Shown here piece by piece: positions 10,919 to 24,068 of a DNA stretch of 64,000 bases (positions within the stretch are counted from its first letter, which is position 1; each line of letters begins with the position of its first letter). A program made the translations under genes and the position numbers. The notes beneath the pieces were generated by a model. It had not been told where the DNA came from. It saw only the letters and a program-made list of their open reading frames with translations, and ran no database searches. This DNA comes from Euphorbia lathyris. Taxonomy: Eukaryota > Streptophyta > Magnoliopsida > Malpighiales > Euphorbiaceae. The stretch spans positions 19,509,001-19,573,000 of the forward strand of contig NC_088914.1 in NCBI RefSeq assembly GCF_963576675.1, in the 5' to 3' direction.

Positions 10919-11375
10919 TCTATATATAATATAAAACAGTAACGATGGAACTGAGGTGTCACTTCCTCCTTTTTTAGTGATAAAAAATTTAATATATTAA
11001 TTTTAATTTTATTATGTATATTTATCTATAAAAAGATTATTTTATCCCATATATCTAAGAGTACTACAGAATTTAAATTAATCCCTAAAATCTCTCTAAT
11101 TCTCTACATATCTATATATAATATAAAATAGTAACGATGGAACTGAGGTGTCACTTCCTCCTTTTTTACTGATAAAAAATATAATATAATATATTAGTTT
11201 TTATTTTATTATTATATTTATCTATAAAAATATTATTTAAAGTAAATGTGAAAATCAAATAATAATATTTAATTTATATAACACATTTATGTCATTAATT
11301 GTAATTATTATATTGTATTTTTATTAATATTTATATATTAAGATGAATCCGTGCATCGCACGGGCCAAAAACTAG
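10919..11375 (+). mobile_element. non-autonomous Helitron with a repeated 5' end
   Basis: The 5' end TCTATATATAATATAAAA follows an A; the 3' end CTAG precedes a T, giving the A-T insertion context of Helitrons. Upstream of CTAG lies a hairpin at 11349-11363 (CCGTGC, loop ATC, GCACGG), as expected for the rolling-circle terminator. The 5' terminal sequence recurs at 11111, also after an A, with the same following sequence, so either end could have been used. There is no transposase or helicase gene. Confidence 0.8.
11349..11363 (+). other. Helitron 3' terminal hairpin
   Basis: Six-base perfect stem with a three-base loop, ending 12 bases before the CTAG terminus. Confidence 0.8.
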
Positions 11376-11638
11376 TTATTTCTTCATTCCTTAACACAAA
11401 AATGGAAGCAATTGAGGTTCATCAGTCTGTTGAAGTTGGTGAAAATATTGATAAGGAGTTGATGGAGCTAAAAGACTATGCTAAATCCGACTTAGAATTT
11501 TAAAATTGAATTTGAAGGATGTTTTGGATTAGTTTGATGGATTTGATGGATATATTCAAATGTTTGTAGTTGATGTTTATATTGATTTGGTACTGATTAT
11601 GTTATTTGAGTTGATTATTTGTAGTTTGATGTAAGTTA
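11376..11638. other. unassigned interval with one arm of a direct repeat
   Basis: A short open stretch begins MEAIEVHQSVEVGENI near 11402 and ends at about 11503; it is not recognised. Positions 11541-11613 resemble 12041-12139 on the other side of the MITE. Confidence 0.4.
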
Positions 11639-12018
11639 GAACATCTCTAAGAGCCTCTTAGTTTAGGTCTTAAGCCTCTTAGTTTAGGTTTTAAGTTAAA
11701 GTTTGAGGCAGGAGACTTAAAAATCAGTTCCAACAGCTTATTAGTGGCTCCTCAAATCACTAAGAGTCTCTCAATCCTCTCTATTAATAGAAAGTCTCTC
11801 TCCATCCCTTAGTGACTCCTAAATTCATTTTTTTATTAAAAATTTATTATATTGGTAAATATAACAATCATTAATAATTTTAATTATAAAATAATAAATA
11901 AGAAGTGAATATAATGGGTATTGTTGGAGATGATATATTTTAGTCAATCTTAAATCACTAAGAATCAATTATTTATATTATTTTTAGAGAGTGCATTAAT
12001 AATCTCTTGGAGATGCTT
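11639..12018. mobile_element. MITE, PIF/Harbinger (Tourist)-like
   Basis: 380 bases, ends GAACATCTCTAAGAG and CTCTTGGAGATGCTT, which are inverted repeats with few mismatches. It is flanked by TTA on both sides (11636-11638 and 12019-12021), the target duplication of PIF/Harbinger elements. Non-coding. Confidence 0.75.
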
Positions 12019-12021
12019 TTA

Positions 12022-12711
12022 TTCAGAAATTCAGATTTGAATTTGATGGATATTTAAGAATATTTGTAGTTGGCGTGTTTTAAGAAAATTTTGGAGTGTT
12101 ATTTATTGCATTGGTACTAATATATTATTATTTGAGTTGTTTGGAATCATTTGCATTCTTTGTATAGATCGAGTCATGTTAGCATGTCCTGTCGTGTTAA
12201 CAAGTCGTGTCCTATCAAATTAACATGTTTAGTTATTTCTCTGTAAAATTCGTATCGTGTTGTTCGTGTTAGAAGCAGGTCGAACTTGTGTTTGGGTTTT
12301 TTTTACATTAATTTTTTTTTTGTTTTCGTGTTTGAATTTTTGACACCAATCTGAAATGTGACACGACCCCAATACGACACAAACACATGAATTGCCGACT
12401 CTAGCTAGTGCTAACTGAGGGGGTTGAACCTGTGTTAGTTGCGGTCAATTAGGGATGAGCAAAAAACTCAGACAAGTCGGTAATCCGAACCGAAAATCGA
12501 TAATTCAAATCGGAAAAAACGGTTAATCAATCGAACCACTAGTTTTTTTTTAAGTTGAAAAATAGAATGGTTTCGGTTTTGAGGTTCACAAAAAAAAAAA
12601 TACATATATTATACTATTATACTACACTTTTACAAATTATAAACAAAACAGAGTACTTACATATAAATTATATACAAACTATTATAGTGTACTACTATTC
12701 AAAACAAAACG
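12022..12711. other. unassigned AT-rich interval
   Basis: Holds the second arm of the direct repeat (12041-12139), a stretch rich in TCGTGT repeats (about 12170-12385) and an AACCG-rich stretch (12480-12535) resembling common dispersed plant repeats. No gene seen. Confidence 0.4.
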
Positions 12712-13220
12712 GGTTAAATGCACCATTGATGATCATCGAACTTATATGACTGTCTTAAAATAGTCATTTAATTTCAAGTTGTCTCGATAAAATCACTTAA
12801 TTTTGAATTTTGTCTCAATTAGGCCACTCTAACGATTTTAGTGATTAAAAAGCATCAGAATAATGACATATGACACACCAACATGAGTAATCTCAAATTT
12901 CTTATTGAAATGACACATGACATTCACGTATATGCCACCTGGCTATTACGTGTCAGTATTTTTTATGAAAAAGCAATTATTTTTTTTTCATAAAAATACT
13001 GACACGTGGCTGTCACGTTTCATTTCGGTCAGAGATCTAAGTTGATTCATGCTGACATATCACCTATATCATCATTCCGATGTTTTTTAACCACTGAAAT
13101 CAGAGGAATGGACTAATTGAGACAAAACTCAAAATTAAATGATTTTCTTGAGAAAATTGAAATTTGAGTGACCATTTTAAAATAAACGTATATGTTCAGT
13201 GACCAATGAGACATTTAACC
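12712..13220. mobile_element. foldback MITE upstream of NRPB10
   Basis: The outer ends GGTTAAATGCACCATTG and CAATGAGACATTTAACC are inverted repeats. The arms remain complementary inward (for example CTAATTGAGACAAAACT near 13110 against the TTTGTCTCAATTAGG block near 12815), with a central palindrome around a run of T (12950-13010, ACTGACACGTGGC against its complement). The structure fits a Mutator-like foldback MITE, but no clear 9-bp target duplication is seen. Confidence 0.7.
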
Positions 13221-13407
13221 AAAAAAACCCTACCATTATTCTTTATATCTTTTGTTCTGTCGATGACCTAAAACCTAAGAACTAAAAGAAGCCGCAAGCA
13301 TTTCTTCTCGCACTGTTGTTCCATTTCGCACCGTAATCGTTCCGTCTCGCACAGCGGTCGTTAACATCTCGCACCACCGTCGTATCGCACCGCCTTCGTT
13401 GATTAAG
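13221..13407 (+). promoter_or_regulatory. NRPB10: probable NRPB10 core promoter and 5' untranslated exon
   Basis: A TATA-like CTTTATATC lies at about 13240. It is followed by a C-rich leader with five CTCGCAC or TCGCACC motifs, and a good splice donor AAG|GTAAG at 13408, as in plant genes with an intron in the 5' leader. The matching acceptor is probably near 14352-14366. The foldback MITE ends immediately upstream, so it abuts or contributes to the promoter. Inferred from sequence only. Confidence 0.45.
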
Positions 13408-14403
13408 GTAAGAAGCAATGTCTGGGTTTGCTATCTTTACCTTTTCGTTCACTGTCTGGCTTGGATTTGGGTATTTTCGTTTCAGCTATTGATAAGAGCT
13501 TTGAAGTAAAGTAAGACATTTGTCTGGGTATTGTCTTGGTTTGGGTATTATCTCTAGTTAAAAACAAGAGATTCTTTGGGATTTCCTTCTTTCCCATTCG
13601 GTTTTCGCAACTCTTCCCTCCCAAATTATCAGGCATACCGAGATTCTCTCTTCTCTTTCTTGCTTTCTGTTGATTCCCTTCCCTTTCTATTTTAGATAGC
13701 CTTTTGTTGATGATCTCATGAATTGATGCCTTTGTGTCCTTCTCTGTATGTTTGTTTTGTTAATTTCTTATTATTTCGTTTGCTATCTTCATCGGTTCAC
13801 TGCCCTTTATTTCTGTTTGGCTAGTGAGGAAATAAGGTGGAAGATTTTTAAACTTGACTAATTTACTCTTCCTGGATTTTTAATTGAAGGAGATCTAACC
13901 AGGTTGTGGAATTATAATTCCTAAAGGTTTGATGCTATATTACAGTTAGGGATGAAGTGACTCTAATTCTTCCTTTATCTCTTGTCAAAATAGGATTGAT
14001 GTCTGTTTTGTCTAATTAACCATGCTAACACTATAATCCAATATTGAAAACAAGTAAATTATGTCTCATGACGACTTACCCCAATTTCGAGATATAATCC
14101 AACCTGTTGTTCTGTTTTTTGGTAAAATTTCGAATTTCACTCTTTCAAACCTCTATATATCATATATTATAATGCAATCTAATATTTACTCATTAATACA
14201 AGGATAGGTACTCTTATAAACCCTTGTTTTGAAATGGCGGGCTCGGGTCAGGCGGGCCAAACTTATTATAATGCTATTATTTATTTATTTTATATATATT
14301 TGAATTCAGCCTTTATTTTGTATAAACCCTTGTTTCTCGTTGGAGGCGACAGGCATTAGCTGATCAGCCAAGCTATCGGCAGAAACAGAAGAGTGAAGCA
14401 AAT

Positions 14404-17071
<2,668 letters not shown>

Positions 17072-18834
17072 AGGAGATAATGGAGTTACAAGAGTATGAA
17101 GGTATAAACTGCTAGGATGTGTAGTATAGTATGATGGGACTTTTGGACACTGGAACGGCACATGATTTTCAGATATTAGCTAGTATAGTATGATGAGACT
17201 TTTGGGCACTGGAAAGACACATGATTTTCAGATATTAGCTAACCTGTTATGCATTATATTGTGAGAAACTACTGAGATCCTTTTGTATGTTAGATGATGT
17301 TTAGATCTAATTAAAGTGCTAATTTGCCTTTATTCAGTAAGCATAAATGATGCAATAGAATGCTCAACTTAACCCAAGGCAGGTTGAGTTTAAGATGACA
17401 TGTGCCATGGTTGCTAATCAATTTTCTGAGCTGCATTAGAAATTTCATGCATTGTTGTGATCTTTTTGCATGCATTGTTGTGATCAGAGAGGCAGATGCT
17501 TTCAGTTTAAGATCATAAAAGGTTGCTTTTTATATTGTTTTTGAGGGTAAAAACATTCAGAAATATAATGCTACTAGCATTATATGACTCCTAAAATTTA
17601 TTTTATGATATAAAAGTTTTTGTGTTACAGTTTATTAACATTAAAATCCAAATAAAAAAAAAACTATTGAAAGTTTTAAGTTAGCGAAACGATAACTTGG
17701 AAATAAGGTGATAAGGTTTTGATTACGGTGACATGGATTAAGCATGTGAAATGAATGAAAATTTGGTTTGTGTAGTAGCAAAGATATTAAAATTGAGCGC
17801 AACATGTGTTGTTTGTCCAAAAGTCGACGGTCTAATTCCTTTTATAAGTAATGATGGGTGTACATACTCATGATGCTAAATAGCTAATTTGAGACATTTC
17901 ATTATCATTACAGTTGGTTAATGATTCTCAACTTGACCTCGAAAAGGTTGTGTTTCTGGTGATGAACACCTATACTATGACTTGCTTTTGGAACCAACTG
18001 AAGTGCTCTTTTTAGTTTTTGTTCTTTCAAGGTCATTTAAGTATTTTTAGTTAGAAGAGAGAAATAGTTTAGAGAAAAATATTCAAAATTTTTTTTGAAA
18101 AATTATAAACGGTGGTTCCATAAGAAATATAGTTCTAGACAATTTTAATTCTTGAATTTTTTTATTTTGAGATTCTTAGTGGTCATTGTGACGTGTGTCA
18201 TTATGTTAGTAAAATGTAAAGTTCATGAATTTTAATATTAAAATTTGAAGTTTAGGGGATTATAATGAAATAAGTGTAAAGTTTAGAGGTTATAATGAAA
18301 GTAAGTCTAAAATTTAGGGGCCATGTCTGTAATTTACAAAATATTTCTAATGAAACTTGAAGTGATTAGTGAAATTCTCAACCTAAAAAGGTTTCATTTT
18401 TCATCCCAAGATAAACCTTTACAACATGAAAAAATCATTAATTGATAAAAAGGACATACTTTAATGATGCTGGTAAATAATCACAGTTTAATAGTACTAA
18501 ATTTTGTTCCGTGTTAGTGTTAATATCCAAATTCCTAAAACAAGGAAAATAAATGGAAAAAACAAAAAAACAAAAAACATTTTGAAGCCCCTTACTTATA
18601 TTTTTTTATTTATTTACGGATTAAGCTATATAGAATTTTTATTTTTTCATATATTCAACTATGGATCAATTAAATATGCATTAAGTATCTCGTTACAAAA
18701 AAGTTAGTCATAAACATTAAACTAATAAAAATATAGGTAACTCGTTTCACCGTTTCATCTATTTGTACTTTATATTGTGTTTTTAACGATTCGAAAGCGT
18801 TCAAATATCAAGTGATCTAAAAACTTAATTCGAT
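17072..18834. other. 3' flank of NRPB10, no other gene seen
   Basis: The 3' untranslated region must begin here; no single poly-A signal is convincing. A 59-bp tandem duplication lies at 17122-17239. From about 17500 the sequence is AT-rich, with degenerate repeats of a TATAATGAAA-type unit near 18250-18330. No coding signal is recognised. Confidence 0.5.
17122..17239. repeat. 59-bp tandem duplication
   Basis: Two adjacent units, 17122-17180 and 17181-17239, both starting TAGTATAGTATGATG and ending CAGATATTAGC, with only a few differences. It probably lies in the NRPB10 3' untranslated region. Confidence 0.85.
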
Positions 18835-19094
18835 GAAGAGTGAGGCAAATATGATCACTCCAGTTCGTTGTTTCACTTGTGGCAAGGTGATTTTATGCTT
18901 TCTTCCTATTTCTTTTGCTTGTTATTCACCTCTCGTATCTAGGGTGTATGCTAAAAAACTGTTTGTTTGTGTTTTCTTATTTCTAGAGTTTATACCTTAT
19001 CCATCCCTACATAGTATGTGTTTTTTCTTCTTCTATATTTTAGTGAATATTTGCATAAAATTTCTGTGCCGATTTCATTTATCTCGAAGGAGTT
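18835..19094 (+). pseudogene. partial NRPB10 copy: exon 1 and part of intron 1
   Basis: It matches 14389-15197 of the real gene except that the hAT MITE and one copy of its target duplication are absent, so the intron reads straight through ATTTTAGT. Exon 1 is at 18851-18886, with Ile3 changed to Thr (MITPVRCFTCGK). The match starts a few bases before the start codon and stops after CTCGAAGGAGTT at 19094, where gypsy protease sequence takes over. It lacks exons 2-4. Confidence 0.9.
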
Positions 19095-19910
19095 AGGTCT
19101 AGAAGAAGATATTAAACGCACTAATATGGTTTTGCAATTAGCGGATCAAACCACTAAAAAACCATATGGTATCATTGAAGATGTTTTAGTGAAAGTTGAT
19201 AAATTTATTTTTCCTACAAATTTTGAGATACTGGACTTTGCATATGATGTTAATTACCTATTAATTTTTGGTAGACCGTTTATGAATACGAGACGTGCAT
19301 TAGTTGATGTATCTGAAGGAAAAGTATTTTTCAGAATTGGTGAGGATGAATTGAGTTTAATATGCATAGAACTATGAAATACCCTATGGAAGAGTTTGTT
19401 TGTATGAAACTTGATTTGGTTGATGAATGTGTTAATGATATTGTTGATGAGGAAAGTATTTTAGAACCCATAATTGAAGAAGAAATGGAAGATAAGGCTC
19501 CAGAGCCTTTGATTCGTAATGATGGACTAATACCACCCTCAGTTTTTAAACCACTAAAATTAGAGTTATAAGAATTGCCTAGCCATTTGAGATACGCTTT
19601 TCTAGGTGAAGGCGATACTCTTCCTATTATTATCTCTAACAAATTAACTAAGGAAGAAGAGTTGAGTTTAAAAGAAATTGTTAGATATAGGATAGGAAGT
19701 ACATGTTGGCAAATTTCAGACCTTCAGGGAATTAAGCCTAGCATTGTAATGCATATGATACACTTAGAAGAAGGAAGACCTCCTAAAACGGATAGGCAAA
19801 GATGCCTAAATGCCAACATGAAAGAAGTAGTTAAGAATGAGATTACTAAACTTCTGGATAACGGGACTATATATCCAATTTCGGATAGTGAATGGGTTAG
19901 TCTTATGTTG
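19095..19910 (+). pseudogene. gypsy protease-to-RT fragment captured inside the NRPB10 copy
   Basis: It encodes, on the plus strand, a segment close to residues in the 40849-42828 polyprotein of element F: LGLEEDI-RTNMVLQLADQ, GIIEDVLVKVDKFIFPT, LIFGRPFMNT-RALVDVSEGKV, then a linker with a DECVNDIV segment, LPSHLRYAFLGEGD, and the start of RT (NMKEVVKNEITKLLDNGTIYPISDSEWVS). A frameshift near 19345 and a TAA near 19570 interrupt it. It stops at the SEWVS motif, with no LTR or other element part nearby. Confidence 0.85.
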
Positions 19911-19988
19911 TAAACTTTAAGCCTATATTGGTGCTATTTTGAACGTTGAGCTTAAATTGGTACTTCTCCAAAAACCTTAGGTCTATTT
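19911..19988 (+). repeat. NRPB10 intron 2 fragment
   Basis: It matches about 16120-16196 of NRPB10 intron 2 (AAGCCTATATTGGTGC through CCTTAGGTCTATTTT) with very few differences. It forms the right end of the chimeric gene copy and stops where the LTR of Copia C1 begins. Confidence 0.88.
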
Positions 19989-21481
19989 TATTGAAACACC
20001 TTTCCACATGATTTTGATTTGACAAAATGATTTAAGTTAATCCATGATTAAGACATTTAAATTTAAGTGATTTGATTTAATTGTACTAATGTGTTTGTTC
20101 AATGTTAAGTACAAGAATATACATATAAGAACAGGAATCAAAGACAGAACGTAGTCAGCATGAGAACATAGCACGGACTGAGTAAATTGTAACTTAGCAT
20201 AAAAGAAGTAAAGTCTTATTCAGAACTGAAGCTTGCAGATGAAGCTGATCATAGAAGCTGAGTAGAAAGCAACTCAGCATAAAAGAAGAGAAGTCTTCTT
20301 CGGAACTAAATCTTGCAGACGAAGCTGACCAAGGAAGCTAAGTAGAAAGCAACTCAGTATCGTAAATAGCAACGATCAAAGACAACGACTATCAAAGTTA
20401 TGCTGAGTTCTCATCAGGACAGCATCAATGATCCGTTTGCTAAAAGACAAGATCCGACAGTGATCTCTGCCAATTCAGAAGCTTTGGAATTATGCATGGA
20501 TACAGTTTCGAGACGCATGGGTCAACTGTCCGCTAGCTAAAAGACGAAACTGACACTAGAAGACAAACCTGTGAGAAGAAGACAAGCCTGGCATCTGCTG
20601 AAATCAGACGACAGGATTGGCCTGCAAATCTGAAGCTGACCAGAACAATGACGCAAGAAAGAGCCGTTTTAATTCAACGGATAGATCTAAATTCAAATGA
20701 TTGTGTCTTCAGATTTCAACTATAAAAGGACAAGTTCATTCTTGGATCATTGGCCGAAACACAAGTGAAAAAGAGCATACATACAAAGCACATCAAAATA
20801 AGAAAAAGATTTTACACCAAATTTCTATCTCTGTGTAAAAGTCTAGATCGATTTTGTAATCATCTAAAGTGTTCTTCATCTGAAAAGAACAAATCTTTAT
20901 CAATTGTAAAAGTTGAGAGAGTGGTGCTGAGTACTCGGTTTTTAGTACTCAGTGATAGAGAAAATCTAAGTGTTGGGTTGTAGCGCTTAGTGGAGTTGAG
21001 TAAACGAATAGATGACGGTACTCTTGCATATTCAACTGCCTTGTAAACGGTTTGTGCTCTACCTTTAAAGAGCTCAGTAGTGGATTAAAAAAAAGCCCGG
21101 AGGGATTCTAGGGACTGGACGTAGGCGGAGAGGCCGAACCAGGATAAGTCTGCTGAGAGATTTCTAACCCTTTCTCTCAATATATATTTGTATGTGTTGC
21201 TTGTTATATTTACTCAGTATATTAATTGATTAAGCTGACACTGAGTAAATCAGAGTGCTGAGTTGGAAGCTGACCACAAAAGTGTCAATTTCCAACTCAC
21301 ATGTAAAACAGTTCTAGTCAGCACTTGACTAAAACTGTCTTACGCTTCATTCGGCCGCGCTGACCAAAGCTGAGGTAAGAAACTCAAACAATTATATTAA
21401 GCCATCATAATTAAAACGAAAAAAAGTTACATTAGTTCCTACCCCCCCCCCCCCCTTGGAACTAATTACACGGGACCAACA
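19989..21481 (+). repeat. 5' LTR of Copia C1
   Basis: Starts near TTGAAACACCTTTCCACATG (the TG of the terminal TGTTGAAA appears as TA, or the first bases were lost at the junction) and ends GGACCAACA. TATA box at 20720-20728. A run of C (about 21441-21455) lies close to the end, as a shorter run does in C2. About 1.49 kb. Confidence 0.85.
20720..20728 (+). promoter_or_regulatory. TATA box in LTR of C1
   Basis: CTATAAAAGG within the LTR, about 760 bases before its end. The C2 LTR has TATAAATA at the matching place (30700-30707). Confidence 0.5.
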
Positions 21482-21483
21482 AG

Positions 21484-21495
21484 TGGTATCAGAGC
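21484..21495 (+). other. primer binding site, tRNA-Met, C1
   Basis: TGGTATCAGAGC, the complement of the 3' end of plant initiator tRNA-Met, two bases after the LTR. Confidence 0.95.
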
Positions 21496-21543
21496 TAGTA
21501 GCTCACTACTCAAAGATATAACTATCTTGAGCTAATCCCGATA

Positions 21544-23352
21544 ATGGCTGAGAACAACACTCGTTTCCTTCCAGAAAATCGGACAACACAGATACTCCTT
21601 GAGGGATTATCAATTAGCCGGCCTCCCTTGTTCTTCGGATCAAATTATACATTCTGGAAGAATAGGATGAAGAACTTTATTCAAGCCACGAACATGAGTG
21701 CATGGCTTGCAATAGTTCAAGGACCATATGTGCCTTATAAAATTGTTAACAATGAGAAAGTTGTTAAGAGTGAAACTGAGTGGTCAGAAGATGACCTTAA
21801 GAAACTACAAAACAACGCTTCGGCTATCAATATGCTTCACTGTGCTCTAGATGCTGCAGAGTATAATAAAATTTCAGGTTGCGAGTCAGCCCAGGAGATA
21901 TGGAAGAAGCTGGAGGTGACCTATGAAGGTACCAGCAAGGTCAATGAATCAAAGGTGAACCAGCATATGAGATTATATGAGCTATTCGAGATGAATGAAA
22001 ATGAAGACATCTCGGAGATGAACTCAAGGTTCACAAATATCATAAACGAGCTCAAGAGACTCGGAAAGAACTTCACCGAGGAGGAACAAGTGAAGAAAAT
22101 ATTGAGGAGTCTCCCCAAGAGCTGGCAAGCTAAGAAAACCGTTGTGGAGGAAGCTCAAGACTTGACCACGTACAAACATGACGAGCTGATCGGATCTCTG
22201 CTGACCCATGAGATATCCATGAAAAACTTTGAAGCAAAAGAAAAGTCAGAAGACAAGAAGCAGAAATCTCTTGTCATGAAAGCTGACTCGACCGAAGCTG
22301 ACTCATCAGACGATGAGGAGATGGCCATGTTCACAAGGAAAATGAAGAAGCTGTTCAGAAAGAATGAAAAGAACATCAAAAGGCCATTCAGAAGAAGCGA
22401 CAAATACAGAGCTGAGTCCAGCGACAGCAGATACAAAAAGGACAGCTCTAAGCCTGTCACATGCTTCGAGTGCCATCAAACTGGGCACATTAAGTCAAGC
22501 TGCCCTAATCTAAAGAGAGAAAAGAAGGGAAGCAAAAAGGCGATGGTGGCCACATGGAGTGACATCGATGAGTCAACATCATCTGAAGCTGATGCCACCG
22601 AGTCAGCAAACATTTGTTTCATGGCCGATGACGCTGCTGACCATACTCAATTTGAGCAAGCTGACCTCTCAGAAGAATCTGAACAGGAGGAACACTCCAA
22701 TGAGGTAACATCTTTACTCTTGCTTATAAATGAAATGGTTAACGCCCTGAGTGATCTATATACACTGACTAAAAAGTGTAACAAGAAAATAAAGGCACTC
22801 AGCAGGCGCTGTGATGAGATTGAAGAGGTCAAACTGAGTGACCTCCGATATCTTCTCCAAGACAACACCAGACAAGATGAAAATCTAAAGGTCATGCATG
22901 GTTTTGTCTCGGAAGTCCAAACTGAGTCAAAGAAACTTAGAAAGGACATCACAACTATACAAAACCAGCTGAGTAAATCGGCAAAGAAAGGGTTCTATCC
23001 CAATGCTGAGTATCAAGGTACTGGTCAGCATAAACGGTACACTCAGCAGAATTGTCAGTGTGACTGTTGTGGGAAAAGAGGACACACCATTGATGTGTGT
23101 TGGTATACTCAGCGGAATGTCCAATGTGACTTCTGCGGAAAGAAAGGCCATACCACTAAGGTATGCTGACATGCTCAGCACAATCGTGCTGACCAAACTC
23201 AACATTACCCTCAAAGGGTAACTTACTGTGACTTCTGTGGTAAAAACGGCCACACTATAAATGTATGTCATCATAAAGCTAAATATGATGTTTCACCTGT
23301 CTATGCTAACAAACGAGGACCCAAAAAGAATTGGGTACCTAAAGATGAATAG
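21544..23352 (+). pseudogene. gag of Copia C1, one internal stop
   Basis: Gag forms the virus-like particle that packages element RNA. The frame runs 602 codons from MAENNTRFLPE to a TAG at 23350, broken once by TGA at 23167-23169 where C2 has TGG. The N-terminal half is the UBN2-type Copia gag domain (FWKNRMKNFI, WKKLEVTYEGT, LRSLPKSWQAK). Then come an acidic and lysine-rich linker, a zinc knuckle CFECHQTGHIKSSC, a coiled-coil-like region (LSDLYTLTKKCNKKIKALSRRC), and three tandem knuckles of the C-x2-C-x4-H-x4-C type near 23060-23265. C2 has only two in this last group. Confidence 0.85.
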
Positions 23353-23867
23353 TTCAAAATTGCAGGTGAGCTTGAGATGCGCGGAGAAATCCAAGCTGTG
23401 GTATATTGACAGCGCATGCTCGAGGCATATGACTGGTGATGAAACTCAATTCATCACACTTGAGCGTAAACGAGGTGGAAACGTAAGCTTTGGAGACAAT
23501 AAAAAGGGTAAGATAGTAGGTTCAGGTACTATCAGAGGTAACCCCACTATTGAGTCAGTCTCCTTAGTTAAGGGTCTCAAATATAACCTATTGAGCGTAG
23601 CTCAACTGTGTGACAGCGGTAGACAGGTTGTATTGGATGCTACTCAGTGTCAGATACTCGAGGGAAAAACAAATGATTTTATTTTAACCGCCCCTCGTGT
23701 TGACAATGTATACATGTTGAGTTTACAAAAGAATTTTTCGAAAAACATATGCTTAATGTCAAAGGAGGACAACTCCTAGCTATGGCATAAGAGACTTGGT
23801 CATGTAAGCATGGACCTCCTTACCAAATTAGCAAGAAAGCAATTAGTTGAGGGATTGCCCAAACTTA
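23353..23867 (+). pseudogene. protease and pre-integrase region of C1 pol
   Basis: Pol lies in a different frame from gag and can be read from LQVSLRCAEK. The protease has WYIDSACSRHMTGDE (D-S-A active site), then GNVSFGDN and GLKYNLLSVAQLCD. The GAG-pre-integrase domain follows, with a TAG at about 23777 replacing the Trp before LWHKRLGHVSMD. The coding match ends after GLPKL at about 23866, where C2 continues with KFEKDQLCYAC. Confidence 0.85.
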
Positions 23868-24068
23868 GTGTAATAGGTGCCGCGGCCTCGCCCGAGCGAA
23901 CCGGGGGGTGGACACCGTTGACGACAGATGCTGTGATTGGCGCCGAAAGCAACCAATCGGGAGAATCAAGCTGCTCGGCAGGGCCGGAGCTCGGAGTATG
24001 GAAGAGTCGCCACCCACGAATGGGAAATGAACACCGATCCCTTGCGGGAGACAGGTGAGGGTTCGGGA
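23868..24068. other. GC-rich filler between C1 and E
   Basis: About 200 bases, more GC-rich than either neighbour and with no coding frame of note. It contains GAGTCGCCACCCACGA and GTGAGGGTTCGGGA, reminiscent of the region just after the LTR in Tat/Ogre-type gypsy elements, and a TTGGCGCCGAAAGC stretch. The origin is uncertain. Confidence 0.4.

Larger units (their letters stand above)
19989..23867 (+). mobile_element. Ty1/copia retrotransposon C1, SIRE-like, 3'-truncated
   Basis: In order: 5' LTR, tRNA-Met primer site, long gag with several zinc knuckles, and pol up to the GAG-pre-integrase domain, where foreign sequence begins at 23868. It is closely similar to C2 (30092-46748), which continues further into integrase. 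Large gag, serine/aspartate-rich linker and the DSACSRHMTGD protease site resemble the SIRE lineage; that name is tentative. Confidence 0.88.

Noticed and set aside
13403..13636. 77-codon frame opposite to the NRPB10 leader
   Set aside because: No recognisable protein, and it lies in a probable leader intron.
18504..18707. small open frame downstream of NRPB10
   Set aside because: Low-complexity AT-rich translation with no family features.
20100..21480. possible CRISPR-like or satellite array from repeated AAGCTGA and GAAGCTGA words in the C1 LTR
   Set aside because: The words have irregular spacing and no conserved unit; they are LTR composition.
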